A stretch of 61,219 bases of DNA, from the IMG/VR virus record IMGVR_UViG_3300017788_000001, positions 1 through 61,219 of that record. One strand, written 5' to 3'. A model generated the notes under the pieces. It ran no database searches. It was not told the DNA's origin and saw only the letters and a list, made by a program, of their open reading frames with translations. Source of the DNA: a virus. Both the position numbers and the translations under genes were made by a program. Positions 23,081 through 30,966 of this stretch are shown piece after piece. Position 1 is the stretch's first letter. Every line of letters begins with the position of its first letter.

Positions 23081-23644
23081 ATGCTTCACACCACATTAAA
23101 GCACCTGCGTTATCATTTCGCTTGTATGCCACGCTATAGGAAGCTGCGTGAAAGTCTCCCGCGCGATCATGCTTCTGATACGCCTATCAGCCTGTTGCAT
23201 GTCCTTGAATTCAATGGAATCAAGGATGCCGTGTGGGCGCTCCGGGCGACGATCGAGCCAGACGGAGAGACGATGGCTCGGGAGTTCATCTGCCGCGTTA
23301 CCGAGAATGTATTACCTACCTTCGAGGGGCTGTTCCCAGACGACAAGCGTCCTCGCGAGGCAATTGAAGCTGCTCGCGCCTACAACAAAGGCACGATCTC
23401 CGCAGCGCGTCTCCATGCGAAGTACCTCGCCGCCCGCGATGCATACATCAGCGTCTGCGCCCTCCGTGCGCTCTATGCCACAGGCGTCGGAAGAGTCCCT
23501 CACTTCGCCCTTCTTGCCACCGCCCAACACTCCTGCCACTATGGTGCCCGCACTGTTCTCGATTTCACTTACTCTCCTGTCAGACGAAAAGCATGGACGG
23601 CTTGCTTCCGTGAACTTCTGGAGCAGTACGGTGCTCAGCCATGA
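23081..23644 (+). CDS. Hypothetical protein resembling Imm5-like phage proteins
   Basis: A 187-residue helical protein. ATG 23081 has AGGAGA at correct spacing; the open frame upstream (to 23060) has no such signal. The stretch LFPDDKRPREAIEAARAY followed by SAARLHAKYLAARDAYISVC, and the C-terminal VRRKAWTACFRELLEQYG, resemble a family annotated as putative immunity protein Imm5 found in many phages. That family's function in phages is unknown. A TTAACGATTAA palindrome lies 34 bases upstream. Confidence 0.65.
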   Translation: MLHTTLKHLRYHFACMPRYRKLRESLPRDHASDTPISLLHVLEFNGIKDAVWALRATIEPDGETMAREFICRVTENVLPTFEGLFPDDKRPREAIEAARAYNKGTISAARLHAKYLAARDAYISVCALRALYATGVGRVPHFALLATAQHSCHYGARTVLDFTYSPVRRKAWTACFRELLEQYGAQP

Positions 23645-24162
23645 GCGGTGAACCGATGAGCGCGGCGGAGGTGCTGGCCAGTCTGCAGCAGTACGTCCCG
23701 TACGTGCAGAAACACAGCGCCGCCCGCAAGGGCTACGTCGTCGGCATGCGCCGCAAGAACAAGCGCGACGAACTCGACGAAGTGCACACATACCTGCACG
23801 CGCCCAGCGCTCGCATCGCCGTCGCCGCCCTGATCGCCCGCGTCGATGCGCTGGAGGCCGAGAACAGGGCGCTGCGGGACATGCCTTTCGTTCGCACTGG
23901 CACATTCGACAGAAACGGCCGCGGGATTCTGGCCGGGGACCGGGTTCTCTACATCGGCAAAAGCAAACATACCAAGCGCGAATACTGGTTTCCCGAATAC
24001 ATCGTCGAATGGCGTGCGCCAAGGTTCCGCCTGAGCTATGCCGGCGGAGACAAAGACAACTCGTCGGCTCACTTCGCTTTCGAGCACACCCACGACGATA
24101 GCTGGCGGGCTGAGCTTGAAGTGATCGACGCAGCCCGCGCGGAGGCCGGCAGCCATGGCTAA
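23641..24162 (+). CDS. YopX-like hypothetical protein
   Basis: A 173-residue protein; start overlaps the previous stop (ATGA). Residues about 85-140 (GTFDRNGRGILAGDRVLYIG, then EYIVEWRAPRFRLSY) follow the YopX-type pattern of a small beta barrel with a DxxGxxIxxGDxV motif. The N-terminal half is helical and basic. GC-rich compared with neighbours, like accessory genes of other phages. Role unknown. Confidence 0.6.
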   Translation: MSGEPMSAAEVLASLQQYVPYVQKHSAARKGYVVGMRRKNKRDELDEVHTYLHAPSARIAVAALIARVDALEAENRALRDMPFVRTGTFDRNGRGILAGDRVLYIGKSKHTKREYWFPEYIVEWRAPRFRLSYAGGDKDNSSAHFAFEHTHDDSWRAELEVIDAARAEAGSHG

Positions 24163-24361
24163 GAGAATTTTTTCTGACATCGCGTACATGGCGACGCTCA
24201 TCGCTACCGCATACGGGCCGACTGTTGGTTCCGATATCTACGACCGGCACCACTCAAGCCGCATCAATTCGCGTCGCACGAAGTCTCGCAAGACGACCAC
24301 TGTCGCTGCGATGAAGCGCGAGGCCAAGAAACGCCGCGACAGGAGAAAGAGCCATGGCTAA
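24155..24361 (+). CDS. Small basic hypothetical protein
   Basis: A 68-residue protein with a hydrophobic N-terminal half (DIAYMATLIATAYGPTVG) and a very basic C terminus (KREAKKRRDRRKSHG). Overlaps both neighbours by eight bases, so it is part of a tightly coupled set at 23641-24772. Unknown. Confidence 0.55.
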   Translation: MAKRIFSDIAYMATLIATAYGPTVGSDIYDRHHSSRINSRRTKSRKTTTVAAMKREAKKRRDRRKSHG

Positions 24362-24554
24362 GGACGCATGTTGCCGCATTCCGCGATACGAAGCCGAGCA
24401 ATTCGCCGGGATGCTCGTTTTTCGAGTGGTCAAAGGCCTCAAGAAGTATCGGTGCCGATGCGCAAGCTGCGGAACAACCAAAGATGTTGGAGCTATCGAG
24501 GCTCAGCGGATAACACGCCGTGCCACCCTCGCAGCGTGCAGGGGGATTTCATGA
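24354..24554 (+). CDS. Small zinc-ribbon-like protein
   Basis: A 66-residue protein with Cys pairs consistent with zinc binding (DACCRIP near residue 4, CRCASCGTTK near residue 34). AGGAG lies ten bases before the ATG. Overlaps both neighbours. Possibly a small regulator; unrecognised. Confidence 0.6.
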   Translation: MAKDACCRIPRYEAEQFAGMLVFRVVKGLKKYRCRCASCGTTKDVGAIEAQRITRRATLAACRGIS

Positions 24555-24772
24555 CCCGCTTCCTCGCCCGTCTGCTCGCTGCTAACGGATTACAGCCGCC
24601 ACGCACTCATGAGAACGCGTTCAAGCAATCACTCGAACAGCATTGCGAAAGCAATCCGAGCTATCAAACACACTCGCTCATCGAGAAGAATCCGTGGGAC
24701 GGCGTGCCTGTCAAATGCGATATGGAAGCTGCCGGGTTCAAGTTCGACGAGAGCTGGAAACTAGAAGATTAA
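24551..24772 (+). CDS. Small hypothetical protein
   Basis: A 73-residue protein (MTRFLARLLAANGLQPPRTH) from ATG 24551, which overlaps the preceding stop and has AGGGGG upstream. Its own stop lies in a TTAACCGTTAA palindrome that precedes tRNA-Arg. Unrecognised. Confidence 0.55.
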   Translation: MTRFLARLLAANGLQPPRTHENAFKQSLEQHCESNPSYQTHSLIEKNPWDGVPVKCDMEAAGFKFDESWKLED

Positions 24773-24783
24773 CCGTTAATCAT

Positions 24784-24861
24784 TCCGTCTATAGCTCAAC
24801 TGGATAGAGTAGCGGCCTTCTAAGCCGTGGGTTGGGGGTTCGAGTCCCTCTAGGCGGACCA
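24784..24861 (+). tRNA. tRNA-Arg (TCT)
   Basis: Full cloverleaf with seven-base acceptor TCCGTCT/AGGCGGA, anticodon loop CTTCTAA (anticodon TCT at 24819-24821), T arm GGGGG-TTCGAGT-CCCTC and encoded CCA. Reads AGA codons. Confidence 0.93.
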
Positions 24862-24882
24862 TCCATTCAAAGGAACAATCAC

Positions 24883-25215
24883 ATGACTGACAAGTTCATT
24901 CCCGGACAGACGTACAAAGACCGTGAAGGTCGTGAGTACGTATTCGTAGGCTACGCCCCGCATGCACTAGAAACCGTTCGTGCTGTGTTCACGATAGGTC
25001 AGCACTTGACCGGCAGGTACGAGGACGGCAAGAGCAGTTTTCGCGAACACGATATCGTGCAGACAAAGGACGTATGGGTGAATGTCTACCGTTGCCCATT
25101 AAACACGACCGGCGTGAGATGTTCTGTCGCCACCTACTCATCTGAAGGAGAGGCAGCGCGGTACGCCCACGACGGCGGCTACCTGTCCCCGCAGAAGATT
25201 ACGGTTACCATCTAG
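24883..25215 (+). CDS. Hypothetical protein
   Basis: A 110-residue soluble protein (MTDKFIPGQTYKDREGREYV) with a small beta-barrel-like start (GQTYKDREGREYVFVGY). ATG 24883 has AAAGGA upstream and lies just after tRNA-Arg. No membrane segment or motif. Unknown function. Confidence 0.65.
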   Translation: MTDKFIPGQTYKDREGREYVFVGYAPHALETVRAVFTIGQHLTGRYEDGKSSFREHDIVQTKDVWVNVYRCPLNTTGVRCSVATYSSEGEAARYAHDGGYLSPQKITVTI

Positions 25216-25326
25216 TCGCAGCCTATCTGGACATCTCATGAAAACTCCATTCTTTCCTTTCACGCTTCGCGCCAACGACAGTTCGTGCAAGCGATGACTG
25301 GTATGCTTAATTAATAGGAGACAGTC

Positions 25327-25506
25327 GTGGAACCAAAAGAACAGCAAAGCGAGACTCCCAAGATCGTCATCACTTCGATCATGATCGAGAGGGCTGCTGA
25401 GGCGTACCACAATTTCAGAGATCCGACACTCTCAGCCTCATTGTCGGCGTTTGCATACGATGAAATTCGTATGGCTCATGCTCTGGCTGCGGCTATTAAT
25501 CGTTAA
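25327..25506 (+). CDS. Small helical hypothetical protein
   Basis: A 59-residue protein from GTG 25327 with AGGAG eight bases upstream; too short for many gene finders. Sequence MEPKEQQSETPKIVITSIMI then helical, ending FAYDEIRMAHALAAAINR. Its stop lies within a TTAATCGTTAA palindrome. Unknown. Confidence 0.6.
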   Translation: MEPKEQQSETPKIVITSIMIERAAEAYHNFRDPTLSASLSAFAYDEIRMAHALAAAINR

Positions 25507-25512
25507 TCTCTC

Positions 25513-25824
25513 GTGTCCAAGAAACAACGCCAAAGCATTACAGCTTATGCCTTCGACAAGAAGGGCAGGCTGCTAGGCGTAGGACGTAACTCCTACACCA
25601 AGACGCATCCTCTGCAGCTGTGGTATGCCAAGCGTTGTGGGCTGGATCACAAGATGTATCTGCACGCTGAGATTGCAGCACTCATCAAGACGCGCGGGCA
25701 CAAGGTTCACAAGCTAGTCATCGTGCGTGTAGGGAAGGACAAGAGCTTGCTCAACGCAAAGCCTTGCCCTGTGTGCCAACTCGCAATAGAAGAGTTTGGC
25801 GTCAAGGTTGTAGAACATTCATAG
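25513..25824 (+). CDS. Cytidine-deaminase-fold protein
   Basis: A 103-residue protein with the zinc-dependent deaminase signature: MYLHAEIAAL near residues 48-57 (His ligand and catalytic Glu) and KPCPVC near residues 83-88 (two Cys ligands). Substrate is unclear: free nucleotide, tRNA or nucleic acid are possible. It is shorter than typical dCMP deaminases. The start is GTG 25513 with no visible Shine-Dalgarno sequence; it follows the preceding stop by six bases, so translational coupling is probable. Confidence 0.8.
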   Translation: MSKKQRQSITAYAFDKKGRLLGVGRNSYTKTHPLQLWYAKRCGLDHKMYLHAEIAALIKTRGHKVHKLVIVRVGKDKSLLNAKPCPVCQLAIEEFGVKVVEHS

Positions 25825-25873
25825 CTGTTAGTCGTGTTTAACTGTTAATCGCACGGCCTAGTCGTGCTCATCC

Positions 25874-25951
25874 GGGCCTATAGCTCAATTGGTTAGCAGT
25901 AACGGGCTCATAACCCGTAGGTTGCAGGTTCGAGTCCTGCTGGGCCCACCA
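25874..25951 (+). tRNA. tRNA with CAT anticodon (Met or Ile2)
   Basis: Acceptor GGGCCTA/TGGGCCC, anticodon loop CTCATAA, T arm GCAGG-TTCGAGT-CCTGC, encoded CCA. The G1-C72 pair argues for an elongator Met or Ile2 (lysidine-modified, reading AUA), but the anticodon stem CGGG/CCCG equals that of initiator tRNA. The D stem is only three pairs. A TTAACTGTTAA palindrome precedes it. Confidence 0.9.
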
Positions 25952-25974
25952 ATCAACACACGAAGGATACGACG

Positions 25975-26256
25975 ATGGACAGGTTGTACGAGGGGTGCAA
26001 GGTAAGGATTGATCCGGCGTATGCCACGGTGTTCCAGCTCCCTGTCGACACCGAAGGTATCGTCGTGACACGATCTCCTATCGTTAGTGACAGATGGGTG
26101 GTGCAGTTCGGGACGTTGCCCCGCCCCCTTCATCTACAGGACAACCGTCTCATCGCTCTATCTCCCGCACGACGCGAGCAAACCGTCACCATAGACGAAC
26201 TGGTCGCCGCCGTCCCCTACGCCAGTCGTGCCCTTTCCATTCCTGATCCGGAGTAA
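25975..26256 (+). CDS. Hypothetical protein with SH3-like barrel
   Basis: A 93-residue protein with a pattern of short beta strands (GCKVRIDPAYATVFQLPVDT then GIVVTRSPIVSDRWVVQFG) like small SH3-type barrels. AAGGA lies before the ATG and tRNA-CAT just upstream. Unknown function. Confidence 0.6.
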   Translation: MDRLYEGCKVRIDPAYATVFQLPVDTEGIVVTRSPIVSDRWVVQFGTLPRPLHLQDNRLIALSPARREQTVTIDELVAAVPYASRALSIPDPE

Positions 26257-26259
26257 CAC

Positions 26260-26649
26260 ATGCATTTCTTTTTCTACGGCACATTGATGTCGGGATTCTA
26301 CAACAACAACTTTCTCACGAAGTTACCGGGCAGCAAGAAACTGTTCGACGCGACAGTGAGGGGCTACAAGCTGTGGGGTACGGGACGTATTCCCATCGCT
26401 GTCAAGAGCAATGACCGAGACGAGCTGACGCACGGCGAAGTGTGGGAAGTGAGCAATCCGTATGCTGTCGCTGCTCTGCATCAGATGGAAGTGCGTGCCG
26501 GATACAAGGCCGTGGAAGTCACGGCTGCGAACGTACCTGAAGCAGAGTATATGGAGGGTGTCTACATGTACGTCCACGACGAGCAACACGTGCTCGGCGA
26601 CTGGATGAAGCCTATCCCCAACAATAACTATCGAGAGTGGAGAAAGTGA
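26260..26649 (+). CDS. Gamma-glutamylcyclotransferase-like protein
   Basis: A 129-residue GGCT/AIG2-fold protein. It begins HFFFYGTLMSGFYNN, the family's signature (YGTLM with the substrate-binding loop), and has the expected strand YKLWGTGRIPIAVKS and the acidic segment GEVWEVSN. The fold removes gamma-glutamyl groups as 5-oxoproline from amines or peptides. In phages such genes occur with amidoligases and ATP-grasp ligases, which this genome has at 29.2-33.7 kb. The catalytic Glu is likely within the GEVWEV or later ALHQMEV segment; I cannot place it with certainty. Confidence 0.82.
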   Translation: MHFFFYGTLMSGFYNNNFLTKLPGSKKLFDATVRGYKLWGTGRIPIAVKSNDRDELTHGEVWEVSNPYAVAALHQMEVRAGYKAVEVTAANVPEAEYMEGVYMYVHDEQHVLGDWMKPIPNNNYREWRK

Positions 26650-26801
26650 TGGAAATCCTCTATGGCCCGGCGGCATTCCTCATCGTCCTCGCGGCAGCAA
26701 TTCTGATTTCTGGTGGTGTAGCTATCATCGTGATGGTGGTGAGTCTCACCATTCGCATGATGTGGGACATCATCACTAAGCCGAAGCAGTCACGTTATTA
26801 A
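26649..26801 (+). CDS. Small membrane protein
   Basis: A 50-residue protein, one long hydrophobic segment (FLIVLAAAILISGGVAIIVM and following VVSLTI) with a short basic tail. Start overlaps the previous stop (TGATG) and the stop lies in a TTAACAGTTAA palindrome. Too short for usual cut-offs. Unknown. Confidence 0.6.
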   Translation: MEILYGPAAFLIVLAAAILISGGVAIIVMVVSLTIRMMWDIITKPKQSRY

Positions 26802-26821
26802 CAGTTAAACAGGAGTGTGTC

Positions 26822-27049
26822 ATGAAAATCGTACTGTTGTTGATATTCCTGCTTTACGTCTTGCCGATGGTGACCGTTCTGACAGTGCTCGCCTCCGAAT
26901 ACCGTAAGGGCAGGCTAGAGAAGAATCTGGTGTTCAATGGCGTTATTGTCGCCATCACACCGACTCTTAATCTGGTCTGTCTGTTGTGGGCCGTGGGGTC
27001 AAGACTTGTGGACATCATCTCACACGCAATCACCGGAAGGAAGCGCTGA
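26822..27049 (+). CDS. Small membrane protein, two hydrophobic segments
   Basis: A 75-residue protein with segments at about residues 3-24 (IVLLLIFLLYVLPMVTVLTV) and 38-58, separated by a basic loop (EYRKGRLEKN). AGGAG lies upstream of ATG 26822, and a palindrome precedes it. Overlaps the next gene by one base. Unknown. Confidence 0.65.
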   Translation: MKIVLLLIFLLYVLPMVTVLTVLASEYRKGRLEKNLVFNGVIVAITPTLNLVCLLWAVGSRLVDIISHAITGRKR

Positions 27050-27351
27050 TGAAATTTCCTGTACGTGCTGTTGACAATCGCCCGTCCATCACCGCACAAG
27101 AACGTCTGTTCGTGCGTCAGTTTGGGGACAAACCTGCTGTCGTGAAATACACGGGGCGTGAGAGCCTTGTCGGGCTACGTGTGCTGGGTAAGCATAGCGG
27201 CTTACGAATCGAGCAGAACGCAGACGGACGGTACATCCGTGCCCTTGACATCGTGAACGGTGTTGAGGTTCCTACCACCAGAAAGCTCAAGCTTCGTTTC
27301 CGGGACAGCGCCAAGATGCTGGTGCCCGGTGTGCGTAGCTGGGTGAGATAA
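27049..27351 (+). CDS. Basic hypothetical protein
   Basis: A 100-residue basic, beta-rich protein (MKFPVRAVDNRPSITAQERL). ATG 27049 has AAGGAAG upstream and overlaps the previous stop (TGATG). No motif recognised. Confidence 0.65.
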   Translation: MKFPVRAVDNRPSITAQERLFVRQFGDKPAVVKYTGRESLVGLRVLGKHSGLRIEQNADGRYIRALDIVNGVEVPTTRKLKLRFRDSAKMLVPGVRSWVR

Positions 27352-27371
27352 CCAAAGGAAATAACAACCAA

Positions 27372-27473
27372 GTGAAACGTAACAGTCATGAAATGAGCCA
27401 CCTGCTGGCTCTCTTGATCGGCGTAGGCATGATTTGTGCCTGTGTCATCGCCTCCGCAGCAGTTATGAAGTAA
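27372..27473 (+). CDS. Very small membrane peptide
   Basis: A 33-residue reading frame from GTG 27372 after AAGGAA, encoding MKRNSHEMSHLLALLIGVGM and a Cys/Ala-rich hydrophobic end. One membrane helix. Supported only by the start signals and hydrophobicity. Confidence 0.4.
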   Translation: MKRNSHEMSHLLALLIGVGMICACVIASAAVMK

Positions 27474-27545
27474 GTTGCAGGCTCGCCTGCTCCTCGTTTT
27501 AACGATTAAACCCAACACATCCACTACACTTCAAGGAACAACATC

Positions 27546-27959
27546 ATGAACGACAACTCCGTCCGCTTCCTCCACTATCGTGCCTTCGCGAATGACGGCA
27601 CAGTCCTTCCCTACGGCGGCGCCACTGTCGCCTACCGCAAGATCGGTCCGGGCCAAGTGGCTTACGCCGTGGCACGCTGCCGTGACAAGACCAAGACGCC
27701 GGAAGTCAAGAGCGCCTACTCCGACAACTTCAACCGTCGTCGCGGCCGTGACATCGCTCTCGGTCGTCTGATGGACGACAGTGCAGGCAAGCGTCAGGAA
27801 ATCGGTACAGCTCCGGGCAATGAGCAGGCTACGTTCTGGGAATACATGGACCAGCGTATGCAGGACAGTCTCAGTTACAAGCGCCGTCGTCGTGCAGCCA
27901 CTCCGCTGTCGCCCGTCGATGAGAGCAGCTGCGCATGCGCCGCGTCATCCTGCTGCTGA
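27546..27959 (+). CDS. Hypothetical protein with Cys-rich tail
   Basis: A 137-residue soluble, Arg-rich protein with a C terminus ESSCACAASSCC, unusual for a cytoplasmic protein and possibly metal binding. AAGGA before ATG 27546; a TTAACGATTAA palindrome lies 37 bases upstream. Overlaps the lipoprotein gene that follows. Unknown. Confidence 0.65.
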   Translation: MNDNSVRFLHYRAFANDGTVLPYGGATVAYRKIGPGQVAYAVARCRDKTKTPEVKSAYSDNFNRRRGRDIALGRLMDDSAGKRQEIGTAPGNEQATFWEYMDQRMQDSLSYKRRRRAATPLSPVDESSCACAASSCC

Positions 27960-28162
27960 TCGCGGCCATTATGGCTGCTGCGTGTACTGAACACGCCGTA
28001 GTAGCAGAAAAAGAAATAGCCAATGCATATAAGGTGTGCGCAGACAACGGAGGTCTCGCGGAAGTCAGGGCCTCTAATGTAGGCCCATCTTATCAGTGGG
28101 TTAGTCAAGCCTACTGCCGGAATGGCGCCCGTTTTTACTTTCCTCACAAGGTATCACAATGA
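27935..28162 (+). CDS. Putative lipoprotein
   Basis: A 75-residue protein with a signal peptide and lipobox (VILLLIAAIMAAACTEH, Cys at about residue 17), so it would be lipidated and exported. The mature part has further Cys residues (KVCADN, AYCRNG). It overlaps the preceding gene by 25 bases and has no obvious ribosome binding site. Exported phage lipoproteins outside the lysis module often act in superinfection exclusion; here that is inference. Confidence 0.6.
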   Translation: MRRVILLLIAAIMAAACTEHAVVAEKEIANAYKVCADNGGLAEVRASNVGPSYQWVSQAYCRNGARFYFPHKVSQ

Positions 28163-28335
28163 TTCGTCCATGTGTTTCTTCCTGCGGCAAGAAGCCGCGC
28201 AGCCAAGATCAGCTTCATGGTCAGGGCAATCGCGTGTTCAACGAGCAGCCCGCTAAAGATGGCCAGCAGGCGTTCAAGTGCACCGTCTGTGGTGCGATCA
28301 TCACCCAGTCCGTATCATCGAAGGAATCCAAATGA
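28159..28335 (+). CDS. Small zinc-ribbon protein
   Basis: A 58-residue protein with CVSSC near the N terminus and CTVCG near residue 42, a four-Cys zinc ribbon. Starts on the preceding stop (ATGA) and its own stop overlaps the next start. Unknown role, perhaps a regulator. Confidence 0.6.
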   Translation: MIRPCVSSCGKKPRSQDQLHGQGNRVFNEQPAKDGQQAFKCTVCGAIITQSVSSKESK

Positions 28336-28583
28336 GCAAGACCACCAAGTTCATCAAGACCAGCAAGTTCCCCATCACCTTCGACCGCCTGCATCCGGGC
28401 AGTACGTTCATCATCCACGCCGAGCGTAGCCGTGGGTTCAACTTCTCTCGCGACTACACCGTCTACCGCAAGGCCACGGACGCTGAAGGCTTCTACGCCT
28501 ACCCCGCGCACGACAAGACCAAGGCAGCATGCCTCATGCCTTCCGACATGGTGTGGCCGGTGAAGGAACAAAGGAGCAGCTAA
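28332..28583 (+). CDS. Small hypothetical protein
   Basis: An 83-residue basic protein (MSKTTKFIKTSKFPITFDRL) with a compact beta pattern. ATG 28332 overlaps the previous stop and has AAGGA nine bases upstream. Unknown. Confidence 0.6.
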   Translation: MSKTTKFIKTSKFPITFDRLHPGSTFIIHAERSRGFNFSRDYTVYRKATDAEGFYAYPAHDKTKAACLMPSDMVWPVKEQRSS

Positions 28584-29230
28584 TGGCTCGCATTTTCACA
28601 TGTGATGCAGTGATGTGCTCGAAGCTGCTTCACACCAGACGTGAGCAGCTGGCGCGCGCCGGGCTAACGGTCATGGACATCGTGTATGTACCGGGCTTGT
28701 GGGCAGGGACAGCCAAGGCTTCGCAAGCGCTTTACATGGAGGATATCAACGAGGAACGAACTGCCGCTCATGGTGGCGCCCTTGGTATCATCTATGACAC
28801 GCAGGTAGAGCTGCCGGCGTCACTTCGAGAAGTAGGCTTCACAGGTACAGGTACCTTTTGCTGCCAGTCTATCTGTGAGTCGGGACCTTTGGGAAATAAC
28901 TTCTATCGCGCAGCTGCTCTCCTTCCGTGCACGCTGTTGCCTCTCTATAATCTCAATGACGAGAGTATGGGGCGCACAGCGTTTTATGGAACACCGACGG
29001 GCGCTTTTAAACGAGTGCATTACCCGTCAGTCGGTCCCTCTCGTTCTTCGCACGCATTCGATCGTGCACGAATGACCAGCACCTCTGAGGCTGTGGACAG
29101 ACTCGGATCGGCAGGCCGTATTGAGGCGAGTGTTCTTCTTGCCAGTGCGTTTCGAAGAAGTAAGCGTTCCATCCTCACCGATAGTAGCTACGAAACTTCT
29201 CTCCCATCATCGTTGCAAGGTACCATTTAA
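28583..29230 (+). CDS. Hypothetical protein
   Basis: A 215-residue protein, not recognised. ATG 28583 overlaps the previous stop (TAATG) and has AAAGGAG. The first 115 residues look folded (ARAGLTVMDIVYVPGLWAGT), while the last 100 are Ser/Arg-rich and less regular, as if the frame had drifted or the tail is disordered. Its stop lies in a TTAACGGTTAA palindrome. Confidence 0.55.
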   Translation: MARIFTCDAVMCSKLLHTRREQLARAGLTVMDIVYVPGLWAGTAKASQALYMEDINEERTAAHGGALGIIYDTQVELPASLREVGFTGTGTFCCQSICESGPLGNNFYRAAALLPCTLLPLYNLNDESMGRTAFYGTPTGAFKRVHYPSVGPSRSSHAFDRARMTSTSEAVDRLGSAGRIEASVLLASAFRRSKRSILTDSSYETSLPSSLQGTI

Positions 29231-29242
29231 CGGTTAAACATC

Positions 29243-30124
29243 ATGACAATTCTCATCACGAAAGAACGATACGAACAGGAACTGACCAATGCGCCTAACG
29301 GTGCGTTACTGCGAAACTTCGCCAGCATGCTCGGCAGAACCCCCACGGCTGCAGACTACAAGACGCTGCAGACGCGTTACATGACGCACCTCCATATGGC
29401 TGCTGAAGATCCTGCGGACGTTAGGAACTGGTCGCCTCACTGGCTGAAGTTCGGCAAGAGTACACGACCGTGGCACTTCGTCAGCCCCGCGTCTGTCCTT
29501 CCCGCCGATCAAGTGTGGGTGGGGTTCGAGGTGGAGACAGGCTATCACTCACGAGAAGCCCTAACCACTGCGCTGGGCAAGCTAGCTCGTTGCAAGCAGC
29601 TCATCGCGCTGGACGTGGAGGGTAGTGGCAGGCAGCCTATCGAAGTGACATTCTTCCCTGTCGCACTGGCTGATATGGAGAAGAAGGGCGGTCCGTCTCG
29701 TATCATCAATATGTCTACTTCTGTTCCCCCAGCAACGCACGATCCTGACCGTCTGGTTGGCACGCACTTCAACTTCAGCACACCTACCATGCGTAGCTCC
29801 GGTATACAGTTCGATGTGAATGGGGTTGGACATGCTATTCAAAACCTCACTGGCGAGCAGCGTGAGCTTCTGTTCGGTAGATCACGTGTGTACGGCCCCA
29901 CTCCCTACTGGCAAGGCACGCACGTCGAGTGCAAGTGGTTCAACACCACATACAACAAGAGCATGTGGAAGCGCTATTGCCGTGTCATGCGTGCGTTCAT
30001 TGCTGAAGTACAGGCTGTGGAGGCAGGTGCTCCCCAGCGCTGGGGCGCCTTCTTCAACACGCTCGCTGGGCGTGAACAGACACGTCTCATCAGAGAGGCG
30101 AACAGGAGCCGCCGTGCTAGCTAA
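29243..30124 (+). CDS. Amidoligase-family enzyme A (COOH-NH2 ligase)
   Basis: A 293-residue protein of the glutamine-synthetase-fold amidoligase type. VGFEVETGYHS near residue 92 is the GxExE metal-binding strand, QPIEVTFFPV near residue 131 the second acidic strand, and GTHFNFSTPTM near residue 173 the HxN-type strand. Such enzymes join carboxyl and amine groups using ATP. It starts the cluster with the ATP-grasp gene (overlap 11 bases) and class II amidotransferase genes. The start lies six bases after a TTAACGGTTAA palindrome. Substrate unknown. Confidence 0.75.
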   Translation: MTILITKERYEQELTNAPNGALLRNFASMLGRTPTAADYKTLQTRYMTHLHMAAEDPADVRNWSPHWLKFGKSTRPWHFVSPASVLPADQVWVGFEVETGYHSREALTTALGKLARCKQLIALDVEGSGRQPIEVTFFPVALADMEKKGGPSRIINMSTSVPPATHDPDRLVGTHFNFSTPTMRSSGIQFDVNGVGHAIQNLTGEQRELLFGRSRVYGPTPYWQGTHVECKWFNTTYNKSMWKRYCRVMRAFIAEVQAVEAGAPQRWGAFFNTLAGREQTRLIREANRSRRAS

Positions 30125-30965
30125 CATCCTTCGACGACGTGGGCTGGGCAAGGGCAGCACGTCTGCTATTCACGCCATGAGTGAGGGCAGGATCGGGGTT
30201 GTCCGTAGTGACGATGCTGTCGCCGTGGCCGCGCTCGACTCTTCCCTTCCCCTGATTCGCTGGGGCTGCACGTCACAAACCCGACACCGAGGCCCCCAGC
30301 TGAATACGTCCGCATCAATCCACTGGTGCAACGACAAGCGCAGCGGCAGACTTGCGATGCAGGACGCTGGTGTGTCTGTGCCGGAAACGTGGGACGCTGG
30401 TGATTTTCTGTCAGCGAACAGAGAAGCGCTGTCTTATGTGGCGCGCCCTGTACATCACGCTCAGGGACGCAATCTGCTGGTCTTCGACGGTAATCGCCCA
30501 GAGCAACTGAGGGATTTCGTGAGCCGGACCGGAGGTGGTTATGTGTCACGTCTTATCGACAAGGTGGCGGAGTATCGCGTGTTCGTGTGCCGTGGCCGTG
30601 TTGCATGGGTGGCTCGCAAGCATCCGGGCAATCCCGACGACGTGGCGTGGAACGTGGCACGTGGCGGACGTTTCGAGAACGTGCGCTGGAACGACTGGCC
30701 GATGGAGTCCATCAAGCAAGCTCTTGCTGCAGCCCGTCTCAGTGGCACAGACTTCTGCGGTGTGGATGTGATGGTGGATGCTGACAACAGGGCTTACGTT
30801 CTGGAGGTCAACAGCGCTCCCTCGCAGACCAGCGAGTACCGCCAGCGCTGCACCACTAAGGCACTGCTGTACACGCTGGAGAACATGGACCAGACGTTCG
30901 AGTCCCCAACTAGATGGCGTTCATACAAGGATGTCATCCATCCAGCACTGAACACAGGAAACTGA
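30114..30965 (+). CDS. ATP-grasp ligase (RimK-like)
   Basis: A 283-residue ligase starting at GTG 30114, with AGGAG six bases upstream; the longer open frame before it is not translated as its start lies inside the amidoligase gene. Conserved segments: VARPVHHAQGRNLLVF near residue 105 (nucleotide-binding Lys/Gln loop), EYRVFVCRGRVAWVARK near residue 150, and DFCGVDVMVDADNRAYVLEV near residue 212, which holds the Asp and Glu that bind magnesium; NSAP follows. It would form a peptide or amide bond through an acyl phosphate. Neighbours suggest joint action with amidoligase and glutamine amidotransferase. Confidence 0.88.
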   Translation: MLANILRRRGLGKGSTSAIHAMSEGRIGVVRSDDAVAVAALDSSLPLIRWGCTSQTRHRGPQLNTSASIHWCNDKRSGRLAMQDAGVSVPETWDAGDFLSANREALSYVARPVHHAQGRNLLVFDGNRPEQLRDFVSRTGGGYVSRLIDKVAEYRVFVCRGRVAWVARKHPGNPDDVAWNVARGGRFENVRWNDWPMESIKQALAAARLSGTDFCGVDVMVDADNRAYVLEVNSAPSQTSEYRQRCTTKALLYTLENMDQTFESPTRWRSYKDVIHPALNTGN

Positions 30966-30966
30966 T

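Noticed and set aside
29820-30113. N-terminal extension of the ATP-grasp protein
   Set aside because: Lies antiphase within the amidoligase gene; GTG 30114 has a clear ribosome binding site.
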